Of a stretch of 64,000 bases of DNA, positions 46,901 to 57,400 are shown piece after piece. Every line of letters begins with the position of its first letter. The stretch's first letter is position 1. The notes beneath the pieces are model-generated. The model saw nothing but the letters and a program-made list of their open reading frames with translations. It was not told the DNA's origin and made no database searches. The translations under genes were made by a program, and so were the position numbers. The stretch comes from Cloeon dipterum (lineage: Eukaryota; Arthropoda; Insecta; Ephemeroptera; Baetidae): positions 14,872,886 to 14,936,885 of the forward strand of contig NC_088789.1 in the NCBI RefSeq assembly GCF_949628265.1, in the 5' to 3' direction.

Positions 46901-49367
46901 CCGTGATGGACGTCCGATGGAACGACAATGGCAACTGGCTAGTCACAGCCTCTAGGGACCACTTGCTCAAACTGTTTGATCTACGAAACCTATCGCAAGA
47001 GGTGCAGACCTTCCGCGGGCACAAGAAGGAGGCAAGTGCTGTCGCTTGGCATCCCGTCCATGAAGGCCTCTTTTGCAGTGGAGGCTCGGACGGCTCCCTC
47101 CTCTTCTGGAATGTTGGGTAAGTTGCCGAAAATAAAATTTAAATTTAATTGATGGGGGAGCCAAATTCGTCCCATTGAAAATGTATTTCTTCTTACGATA
47201 ACTCTTAAATCATTGGATACTACACAATATCAAGAATTTCACCAAAAACTAAATACTGGATCCTAAGAGTTTCCTTGTTTTCCCCTTTGAAACAGTTTTC
47301 GCTTGGCTTTTATAGGTCACGTGTCAAGTTCATAATATTTTCTACTTGTGGTTACGGATTAGATTTATCAACTCTCACAAATATTATTTCAGTGCGGACA
47401 AAGAGATTGGCGCGATAGAGCAGGCACACGACAGCATTGTGTGGTCTCTAGCTTGGCACCCACTGGGCCACATTCTAGTGTCCGGGTCGAACGATCACAC
47501 AAGCAAGTTCTGGACACGCAATCGACCTGGCGACCAAATGCGGGACAAGTACAACCTGAACACGCTGCCCGCTGGCATGTCGGGCTATGATGACAATGAA
47601 ATCGGTAAGAACTAATCTTTTGGTACCTCAATCTGCTTAACTTACACCTGATTGCAGACGACATGGCATTGATTCCTGGAATGGGTCCCGACGACAAGGT
47701 GGATGTGCCTTCAGGGACTACTTTCACGCCCTCAAGCAGCCTCGACCCTGCTGACATTCCTGGCTTGGACTTTGACAGCGTCCATGACATGCACAAGCCA
47801 TTGAAGAAAGTGCCCTACGCCAAGCCTATTCCCAAGAACTTCCAGGCGCAGTGGAATGAGACAAAGAGTAATAGCAACTTGTTTTTAAATACCTTATGAT
47901 TTAATCTAAAATTGGACAGACATAAATGATCCCCTTTATCTTTACCTTACTCTGTTCTAATTCAACACAAATTAAAAATTGCAGATGAAGATGAGGAAGG
48001 AAGACCGCGGCGGGGCCTGACTGAAGAGCAAGTGGTTGAAGTAATTAGCAAGTTCATTGAGCAGAATCCGCCGCCAGGTTTCGTGCCCTTGAAGGAAATT
48101 GAGCCAGAGGCCATCATCCTCTTTGGCCAACTAATCAATATTGTTTGTGAGTGTTTCCATGACACAGTATTTTTATAAATCGAAAATATGAACAAAATAA
48201 CTAAAAAATTGCCTCATTTTCTATCATTAGAAGGCATGAAGTTAATTCAGACATAATTTTTCAGCTGACTCACCGCTTGCCCGGGCAATCAAAGGTGGTT
48301 CTGACGCAGTGATGCAATTCCTCGAGTCAGGTGGCATGCCTGAGTTGAGCGACGAAATACACAGTTACAGAATAGCCGCCACCAAGTCAGACGATGATGA
48401 CAACAATCTTGAGCTCAGGCCTGATGAACACGAAAGCTACCAAGGCGATGAACAAGGCCCTGAGGTATTGTGCTTTTCTGAGTAGATGCAAATTTCTGAA
48501 TCCTTCCTAGTTTTAAACCAAAATCATGTTTTGTTCACTAATAACATTTTATTTTGTGTATAGGTGGATGATTTTGAAGAGGATAATGACAACGAGGAGT
48601 GGTCTGAATACGACGAAAAGGAGTCCTCTGATAATCCATTTCAGCGAGCAAGCAGCTTTGGCAGCCAAGACAACTTCAACGCGCCCAACAACCCCTTCGA
48701 TGGCCCCAACTTCGGGGGCATGCCGCCTCGCTTTCCTCCGCGCATGGATTTCCAGCAGGGAAACTTTCGGCCGGACTTCCCACCAAGACCTTTCGGACCC
48801 AGAGAAGGCTTTGGAGGCCCTCGAGGTCCTTTTTCAGGGCCTCCGCCAGGGCCATTCAACTCAAATTTCGGCCGAGGGGGCAATTTTGGTGGACCGCCTG
48901 ACAACTTCAACCGACCCCCAGGACCGTTTGGACCCAACCAAGGCAACTTCCGGCCGATGGGCAACTTTGGCAATAACCAAGGCGGCAATTTCGGCAACAA
49001 CCAAGGAGGCAATTTCGGCAACAACCAAGGAAGCAATTTCGGTAATAACCAAGGAGGAAACTTTGGCAACAGCCATGGGGGCAACTTTGGCGGGAACCAA
49101 GGGAACTTTGGTGGCCGGAGCCAGCAGGGCAACTTTGGAAACTTTGGGAACTTCAACCAGGGGGGAAATAACTTTGGGAACAACCAGTTCCGCGACGACC
49201 CACGCTCCGGATCGAGAAATCAGTTTGGTTCGCGCGGCGGCGGTGGCGGCAGCGGTGGCCCTGACCGCAACAGAGACAGACAAGGTGATTCAGGGGGCCG
49301 CGGCGGCTGGCGTGGAGGCCCACACCGCGGCAGAGGTGGCTGGAGAGGAGGGCCTCCCCGCAACTAG
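43911..49367 (+). CDS. WDR33: Pre-mRNA 3'-end processing protein WDR33, 11 coding exons, about 905 aa
   Basis: CPSF subunit that, with CPSF30, binds the AAUAAA poly(A) signal in the nucleus. Exons: 43911-43993, 45131-45566, 46167-46318, 46471-46568, 46701-46827, 46884-47117, 47393-47604, 47658-47867, 47985-48146, 48265-48464, 48564-49367; total 2718 bp and phases agree. Basic RNA-contact segment [18 protein letters not shown] at about 58-75, then seven WD40 blades: [105 protein letters not shown]. Then VPYAKPIP, an acidic region, and a C-terminal Phe/Gly/Asn/Gln repeat region (about 771-843) ending in RGG motifs. The long collagen-like tail of vertebrate WDR33 is absent. Exon 2 has a tandem CAGCAG acceptor. 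Confidence 0.94.
43994..45130 (+). other. WDR33 intron 1
   Basis: 1137-bp AT-rich intron containing a (TA)n tract at 44404-44421. No other gene is recognised inside. Donor GTTTGT; acceptor TTTTTCAGCAG. Confidence 0.7.
44404..44421. repeat. (TA)n microsatellite
   Basis: Nine TA dinucleotides within WDR33 intron 1. Confidence 0.85.
45567..46166 (+). other. WDR33 intron 2
   Basis: 600-bp AT-rich intron (donor GTTCTT, acceptor TATTTAG). Nothing else is recognised. Confidence 0.7.
48950..49180 (+). repeat. In-frame GNFGNNQG repeats in the WDR33 C terminus
   Basis: Imperfect tandem copies of a 24-27-bp unit encoding [13 protein letters not shown] peptides (five to seven copies, some as GSNFGNN or GNFGNSHG). 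Silent third-position differences between units show that the peptide repeat is maintained. Confidence 0.85.
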
Positions 49368-50189
49368 TTGTGAGTGCAGTGAGACTCCCAAGTGCAAGGA
49401 CACGTCCAGTGGGTTTGTGTCGATAGACTTCACTTTCACGAAATGTAAGTTTTCAATATTAAACCTGTTCTTCGGCGAACTATGCTTTTCTTTCTTTTAT
49501 TTTAAAATAATCTGACATCATCAAGTGGTCATACACTAGATTAACTAGGCTATTTGATTTTTTGCTGATTCATTTTTATTTATTAATTTATTAAAATGAG
49601 CATTTTATAACTTTTTCGCGTTTTGCTTTGTTTGTGAATTTTGTCAGAAAACTCAAGGGTTTAATTTAGATCAAGGTATTGGATTTATCATGTTCTATTT
49701 CATGCTATTTAAAAAGTTAATGCATCAGTTTCCTCCACTCGATATTGCTGACATTTTAGTTTAATTAATGCTGCTTGTTGGATCCTATTTCTGCTCTATT
49801 GTGATTGCTAGGACTGCGAATTTTAAACGTTTTTTCCAGGACTCATTATTTAGACTGTTTTCCGCGCGAATAAGTTAGTTAGACTTGTCTCGACTTAGAT
49901 AGCCAAGGCAATATAAGAGTGCCATCCCTTAAACCGTTTCAACCCCCAAGATTAAGCGTACATTTGAACACATCAGGATGAGAACGTCTCCAGGGGCTAG
50001 ATATGCAATGCGCTTCACAACCACAGCAATCCGTTTGCCTATGCCTACATTAAATTAAAAAAATCGAGTTAAATATAGATGACAATACATAGATGTTTTC
50101 AGCTATTCAATTATTTTATTGCATTTTGCTTGTGGGTGGGATGCCTCCACTAGCTCAAGTATTTAAAACTCCTTTATATTATCTGGATT
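49368..50189 (+). other. WDR33 3' UTR and following spacer
   Basis: AT-rich non-coding DNA after the WDR33 stop. I find no canonical AATAAA on the plus strand before 50.19 kb, so the 3' end of this gene cannot be placed. Confidence 0.45.
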
Positions 50190-50210
50190 GTGAACGCAGA
50201 AATTCCTGAA

Positions 50211-50854
50211 ATGACATTAAGCGGACCATGCAATTTAGAATATTCTAGCTTCATCGAATTTTGTCATACACTTCCGTATTGGACCTATATTATTAGCAGT
50301 GGTGAGTACGATATGTACCCAGAATGCAGGTGTCGTCTGTGTCGACGTCCTTTGCTTGACGAAACGATCATCGTGTTCTCCTTGTACGTTGTGGGCCAGA
50401 AGGGCACTACTCGCAATTTCGTTGACGCGGACAACAAATCCATTATTCTATTGAATAATGATTTTCTCTGCAACCACTGCATCTTGGAGGCCAAGTATAG
50501 ATATTTTAAATAAAAGTGATTGCGTCAGAAAATGAAGAATCTCCTTTTCCACACAGAATTTGTATGTTACACCATGAACCCTACGAGCATTGGGCTCATG
50601 ACTACAGGGCTACTCTCCTTGAATCTAACGAAGCCTATGATTCATCGGATTCATTCAGTGAAACTGGTTATGAGCTCACCAAAGGCCCTGCTAGTAGGCT
50701 GTTTCATTTTACATTCCATTTTATGATTTTCGTAATTCTAAAGCAATTCTTGTATTTGATAAAAGGAGAATTGCGCGAGTTCATCATTGTGAAAAATTTG
50801 GTGAAAACGGCGGACTTCTTGTCTTTTCTTGTTCACTCAATCCTCTTTGCCTAG
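50211..50854 (+). CDS. Unrecognised cysteine-rich protein, 2 exons, about 193 aa
   Basis: I do not recognise this gene. Proposed exons: 50211-50494 and 50557-50854, joined by a 62-bp intron (donor AA|GTATAG, acceptor CACACAG|A) that preserves the frame; 582 bp in all. The first ATG is at 50211. The open frame extends upstream through AACGCAG, which could itself be an acceptor of an earlier exon. The protein contains CRCRLCRRPLLDETIIVF and, about 49 residues on, FLCNHCILEA, a possible zinc site of C-x-C-x2-C and C-x2-C type. ICMLHHEPYEHWAHDY and a Ser/Glu/Asp-rich stretch follow. The last 50 residues (FHFTFHFMIFVIL...) look like intron or UTR read-through, so the true 3' end may be earlier. 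A degenerate relative lies at 52279-52453. It follows WDR33 on the same strand by 843 bp. Confidence 0.5.
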
Positions 50855-52278
50855 GGAGTTTTGTTTTCTTATAAACATATGAAAAAACGATAAATTTATT
50901 ATTTGAGCGCGAAATTCTTCGAAACATAAGAGTACTCTGTAACTACAATTTAATAAATCATGCCTGTGTTTCAGATCTGAGAGTAAAGCGTTACCTGGTA
51001 GGAAAGTTTAAAAGTTGGACTACTTTCCTTGGCAGGATAATCAATAGTATTTTTGCGTAAATGAATTCTGGACAATATCCATCTATACAAATTGATGAAA
51101 TCCGTTATTTTTATTCCTCGTGAATAAAGCCAACATAGGAACATTCAATTGAGTTGCGCGTCAACGATAATTGTGTCAGTTTTAAAATCCACGACCAGCA
51201 GCTTCCACTTATCTATATGCAGCTGTACAGTGAATGATTTTTACAATGCAAGTATGTCACTTGACTGCAATTGATAAACGTTTATAATGAATTTATCTCT
51301 TATGTTTAAGCGGGTAACAAGTATGAATTAGAAATATGGAAGAAAAGTGAATATGCGGTGCAGCTTTGACAGAAATTTCAACAATCACACAAGACATTTT
51401 ACTTCTGTAGAAATTTCACCATTTTGATGAATTTAACTAAAAAGTTTAAATTTACTAGCAGGACAAAGCGATACCAAAAATTTAAAACTGAACAAGCGAA
51501 CAAAATAAATCCCGTCATGAAATTTTAGGAAATACGCGAAATACGTTTGATTGATAAACCCACAGCCCTGAAATATATATTTTGCTGATCGAAATTATTT
51601 CTAAATATCTCCCCGACTGCGAAAAATATGTTGTTATAATATTCGATTGACTTGCAGGCAGATTGAGTTTAGACAAAAATAATGTGTTTTCAAGAATGGA
51701 GAAAGTGTAAGAGGGGGCGAGACGGAGGCACTATAGGTTTTCGCCTGCCTTGCGAGTTAAATAGTGTTAACAAGAAAAATGATAAATATCACAGAATCGG
51801 AAGTTCGACATCAGGTAGCGGTCACAATATGTTTAAACGTAATACCCATTTTTTCTATTTATCCCTGTCTGAGAACCGGGAATAAATTAATTCGTTATTT
51901 AATTAATTTGTCTCGCCTCAACTGATGTACAGGGATTTTTGTATAAATAGTTTTTTTATTGTATTTATTCAATGGGCTAACATCATTTTAGTAAAAACAC
52001 TCGTACAGTTATTTCATTTGATAGGAAAAACAAAGAAAAGGGCAACAATACTTAAAGAAACCGTATTTTTGTAAAAACATCACTGTTTTAACAATCGTAA
52101 AAAATTGTTTAAAATAAATATTTTAAAAGTAAACGTTATTTTCAGCATATTTCCCACCTAAAGGTATTTTTGAACCCCCATAGGGCATTAGAATGTGAGG
52201 AATGTGCTCAACTCGAAGAAGCGCAGTATCTCATTAATATGATTCCGAGGATATTTCTCCATCCATCGTAACTTTCAG
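50855..52278. other. AT-rich spacer between the cysteine-rich gene and its relative
   Basis: No supported gene. The short open frame at 51682-51885 shows no domain or conserved splice context. Confidence 0.5.
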
Positions 52279-52453
52279 GGCCATTTAGAAATATTTTTAT
52301 AGAGTGTGAGTGTCGTGGACAATGTGTAGCTGCGATCAAACTAATTCCAGGTGCATCCTGTGCAAACGCCCTCTTGATGACACAATGATTAACAACATAC
52401 ATATTCTCGGTGCGCCTCTTACTCAAAAAGCATCAGATAGAAATCACTCTTGA
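52279..52453 (+). pseudogene. Degenerate paralogue of the cysteine-rich gene
   Basis: In frame from 52325 it encodes SRCILCKRPLDDTMI and continues to a stop at 52451-52453. This aligns with CRCRLCRRPLLDETII of the gene at 50211. Upstream nucleotides also align (GGGCCATTTAGAAATAT against GGACCATGCAATTTAGAATAT), but stops and indels interrupt the frame there. The copy lacks the matching FLCNHC segment. It is best read as a decayed tandem duplicate about 2 kb from its relative. A small functional exon is less likely. Confidence 0.45.
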
Positions 52454-52818
52454 TTTTCATGGTTTTTTAACCAAAAAATCGATCGATTAACTACATTTAG
52501 TACAGGATGACACCAACGAGAAAAACATAAAAATGTAATATAATTAAATGAATATGACAAAATCTCGATAAATTCAGTTTGTTTTATTTACCCCGAGCAA
52601 ACCAGATTTTCACCAAAATCTCATTATTTTTCCCGAAGTAAAAAATTGCCTAAATTAAAGGCGCTCAAAGTTGTGTTTAAAAAAAAACGCACTGCTTCAA
52701 AATCGATTATCTTGACTCCCAGAATTGCAAAAGGATTGAAATCGATGCTAAATGATTGTCACCCCTCTGGAGGCTTCCAGGGGTGGGTTCTGGGCTTAAC
52801 AAAACCATAGGCGAAATT

Positions 52819-52882
52819 AGCGTTCTTGGTGTCAATTCCAGTTCCGATGGGGAAAAACATAGAAATCGACAGCAAGAACGCT
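52819..52882. repeat. Short inverted repeat
   Basis: AGCGTTCTTGGTGTC (from 52819) and GACAGCAAGAACGCT (ending 52882) pair at 14 of 15 positions around a loop of about 34 nt. Probably part of a small foldback repeat. Confidence 0.5.
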
Positions 52883-53846
52883 TTTCGGATTAAAGTGTTC
52901 TATAGCCCAAAAATCACCCCGGAAATTAAATTTTGAATTTTGACATTGTTACATCAGTTAATTTAACAAATTTAAGCAGAGCTACATTTTCAGTTATTAA
53001 TTTTCTGCTCAAATCCCCCAGCAGGAAATATATAGTCAGCCACTAACAACTATAATGCAATATACAAAAGCGGTCTTTCATTCAAGCGTGTTCTGCGCCC
53101 CAAGTACAAAACTCGAAGCAGATTGCGTTTGCAGTATTATTATTTTATTATTGGAATTGTCCGCTGGTATCGAGTGTCTGCTGCTGTGTGCGGCAACGAG
53201 AGGTGTTGCAAGGTGATTATGTCACCCCTACGCGCGCGGGATAGCTAGTCAGTGCTGAAGAGTGAAATAGGAGACGCGCGCGCTGTGATTCCTCCCCCCG
53301 CGTGCACATCTCCCTCGACGCATCCCCGCGCGGTCTTGTCTACCACCACTGCGATGGCAAAAATTTAATCTCAACACTCGTATAAACTTTCCAAACGATA
53401 TCAAGATTTACAAATTGAATCAACAAGTTATTATGAATTAAATGAATATTTTCGGATTTCTTAACGCTGTTATTAATTCTTTTTATGATAAATACGATCT
53501 GTTATGGGGAAGTAAAATTGAATAAAATTGGAAAAAGAGAACAATATGTTGATTAATTTACCATGTAAAATTCAAGAAATCATTAAATATTTTCTAATTT
53601 TTTAACAGATTAACTATCACATGTTGCTAAAACCAATTTAGATAAGTGTCGATATTTTTTCTAGGTTGAACAATTGAATATGCTAGTGAAATTTGTGAAA
53701 CTGTGGAATATATTCATGTCGGTTTTAATAAACTTATCAATTTTAACTTTTCATTGGTGATAAGAAAAAGATTATTACTGTGACAGCAAAAGTGGAGGGT
53801 AAGCACCCCCTATGCTAAACCCATCAGCTGGTCAGGGGAGGACAAG

Positions 53847-53898
53847 ACGAGTCTAATGGTGTGCAGTTTTGGCAATTCTGATGGTTAGAACCAGAGAT
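53847..53898 (+). repeat. Interspersed repeat copy C
   Basis: GAGTCTAA, TGGTGTGCAGTTTT, GCAATTCTGATGGTTAGAACC. Preceded by GTCAGGGGAGG. Third copy of the family seen at 40207-40258 and 40421-40474; matching sequence TTGTCCTCCAAC also follows near 54298. Confidence 0.6.
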
Positions 53899-54418
53899 TC
53901 GGAAATTGAAATATGTGCAAATCCTCGTTTAATCGTCTTTAAAGTGGCATTTCAAGAAAACAAAAAACATTATCGCAGACAAAGTTTCACACATGTGATA
54001 GGACAGCTTTTAAGCACATTTTAAAATTTTCAACACCCCAAGCTCCTTCTCATTCCCAAAATTTTAATCAATAAAAACCCTAAGACATTAAATTTGGTTT
54101 TAGTTTGATTGGGCTCAGCGAGAGAGAGGAATTCTAAAGCTACTTTTTTTAAATTGCGCCACGGCGAGATGAGCCACCGGGGTCTCAAAGTTTTCCAAAA
54201 TTGTCCCGTAAAAACCGCAAAAGTAATGTTGATGACGCAATCAACTAGTAAATGACTGATTTCAATGGTGTTAGTTTACTTGATCTCATACCAATATTGT
54301 CCTCCAACCTCCAACCCGTGACATTTATTCGTCCGTTGTAAGTCAAACCAAACAGGGTATTTTCACAGCAAGGATGTGGTCCACTTTAAATAAAATAAAA
54401 AATAAATCCTTTTTCAAA

Positions 54419-54443
54419 CCTCCTCCTCCTCCTCGTCCTCCTC
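54419..54443. repeat. (TCC)n microsatellite
   Basis: TCC/CTC triplet run with one interruption. Confidence 0.85.
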
Positions 54444-57400
54444 AAACAAAATATGTTTTTGATTATAATTTAACTTTCGACATTTTTTGCAGTTTCAAAT
54501 AATTTTTTTAATACGTCAATGAAGAATTTGAACTAAGGATGCCGACTGCCGACTGGAGAAGCGTCTGCGTCTCACATCGCTCATATAGAGTATGGTGTCG
54601 TATTGTGAAACTGCCTCTCACAGCTTAAAATTCATATTACAGTTTTACAGTCTGTCACGATCGTGGGAAATGGCCGAGTCAGCACAAAAAGTTGATTTCC
54701 ATGCCATTTGTCTCGGACTGAGTAAAAGAATCGTTTTTTCTGCTCGTCTTTCAATAAAGAAATTAAAACGACGTATTTCCCTAAATGCTGACTGTTATGT
54801 GATAATGTTTATTTTGCTTCTTTGCACGATGATACTTGAAAATAATTTAAGGATGAGATGCGGTGAAATGTTATAAATCGAACATCGATCTCATTGTTAA
54901 AACTCACGAAAACTCGGTGAAAAACCTCTCACACCATGCACAATGCCTAATATATGGATGTTCTCATCATTATGTCACGAGGTGAGGCGCAGGTAAGCGC
55001 CCCTCGACTATTAAGTTCCTTGTTGAAAAGCAGTGCAGGCGACAAAACGTGTAAAATCCGCTTGTGTGTGTGTTAGCGTCTGGGTCAGCACAATAAATGA
55101 CAAATAATGACGAGAGAGTGTGTGAAAAGCACAACCGAAAAGAGAGCGCATTGTTGGCCGTGAATGCGCCGCGCGCAGATTGTGATCTGGTCCTCCTGCT
55201 CATTATGTCACCCTCAACAACATGTTTACCTAAGCAGAAACCCTCCAACGCCGCACGCACACACCCTGCCTGCCAGAGCTGTTGACCTGTGAAATGAGGG
55301 ATTCTCCTGAAGCTTTTTGCCAGGAGACTCGACGTAAAAAAGCGCAGCAGAGATTAAGCTGCCGGCAGCACGACCTGCGACCTCCCTCGTCATAACACAC
55401 AGTAGAGATTTTGGTCCGAAAAGAGCATTACCGCACACACTTGACTGCCCAGGGAGTGGGATATAAGGTTTCGGAGACAGATGAAAATTATTTTTTTTAT
55501 AAAAAAACTTGCCATCCAACAATTGATGGTAGTTTTATCTCGTTCTTTTCACAAAAAAATAAAAAAATTGTATTTTTAGGTATCAAATTTACTTCAATTT
55601 ATAAAATGCATAAAATGGAATTTTAATTTTATTTAGCTTTTGAAATTAATTATATATTCAAGTCTTTTCTTTTAAACATATACATGTACATTGATTTATA
55701 CAGAAGCTTATTTTGAAGTATTTTGTGATTCATAAAATAGATTTTTAAAAGGTAAAGTCTCTGCTCATTGTGTATTTCTGATTTGGTGCTAACATACAAC
55801 TAGTCATATGAGTCATGAGAAGCAATAAATTTTTGACTCTAGATCCGAGATACGGTTAAACAAGGATAGTGAATTTTAAGCGGCGTGGAATTAGCTGAAT
55901 AAGCGAACACGCAAAAAGTGAATTTGAAACTAAAAGCTCGCTTCGTGAGACGAAGTTTCATATAACAAAGAATTAACTTCAGGCTTCCCATCTTCATAAA
56001 ATACATTAACCATATATACACACACCGGATGTCGGTAACTTTAAATAAAAGGCGCTCTAGACTCGACTGCTCTTGAACTAAATTTTTAACGTTATATTGG
56101 AAGTAAAAATCATGTCATTCATTTAAAGCAAAAACTATAATTTTGTGGCACTCAAAAGTTTTAATTTTCATTAAAGGTTTTCATGGAACAAAAAACCGTT
56201 AAAGTCGTTGATGACTATAGCTTGTGCCATGAAATATGGCTGCAGTTGACAGCTAAAACTATAGTATGCATTAACAAAACGACGACTTTTTCAACGAAAA
56301 AATTCCAGTTTTAAATTTCCCCGGAAAAAAAACAAATTTTAATTTTATACATGTTCCATTTCAAATTAAGGTATTCTTTACTCTCCAATCCTAAAATATG
56401 CTTATAAATTTCAGCCATCTATGTGTCTCTAATGGGTGACATATTTTTCAGTAGTGATTACAACAGGAACCTCCTGCTCAACTTTACTTTCTAATTCACG
56501 GTCTTTAATCTATGACCTAAGCAGGAGCTACCTAATTTATTAACGACAATACATTTTTTAAACCACTGTGCAAACTCCTGCTAATGTGTGGTTGTATTTA
56601 GATGATGTTTTTAATTATTCATTTTTTATGAAAGCTCGACGATATACAAACCAATTCAATTTAGGTGAATTATCGATTTAAAATTGCTTTATTGCTCATG
56701 ACATCAGGATGCATATATAAGAGCTTAAAGTCGATTTGTAATTGCATTACCGCAGAAAATAGATGAAACAGTAAAAGTTGAAGAGTTCGGGTAGAATGGT
56801 TATTTGAGTACGGTTTATATAACTGGTACTAATTTGAATTATTGCGTTTGGGCGCGCTTGTGCTGGCTTCGTCGAGGACAAGTCTCGCAGCGTCAAATTT
56901 CAGACTAGGCGCGGGCGGGCGGGCGACGGGCGGCAGTGACATTTGACTCTTGCAGCGCCCTGCAACAACATCAAAAAGTAACCATGGTTACTGGGGCCTT
57001 TGTCGGCGCATTATTAGGGGTTGGTTTTGCGCGCACCAAGCCCCGCCTTTGTTTCTCGCTGTGGCGACTGCTCTTTGCAGACAGCTGCCCTCAACCAGCT
57101 AAACTCGGATCAATCAAGTTTATCTTGAATTCGGCGACTTATATCCAGCTCAACAACTCACCTGTTTAAAAAAATCACAGATGAAACCTATAAGAGTAAA
57201 GTTAAGGGAATTAATTTTTTGCGGGGATGAAATAAAAACCTAGCAAGCAATGGTAATGGTAAGATTTCTCTAGGAATTTTGTAATAAAATATCAATGGTA
57301 AAAGTTACCCCCTAATTTTTAAGGACCACCCATGCGCGGAGGTGACGTTAATCATTGTTATTACGGCCAAAAAGATTGAGATACGATGAAAAGAAGTCCA

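Noticed and set aside
48420..48440. CTGATGA...GAAA string resembling a hammerhead core
   Set aside because: Lies in WDR33 coding exon 10 and leaves only four bases where helix II should be; chance match.
48526..49515. 329-codon frame and antisense 180-codon Pro/Leu-rich frame over the WDR33 last exon
   Set aside because: Shadows of the Gly-rich WDR33 repeat region in other frames. The frame in phase with exons 1-10 gives the WDR33 tail.
51682..51885. 67-codon open frame between the cysteine-rich gene and its relative
   Set aside because: No similarity to either copy and no recognisable features.
54592..54876. 94-codon open frame
   Set aside because: No domain, no splice-compatible neighbours, and not distinguishable from chance in AT-rich DNA.
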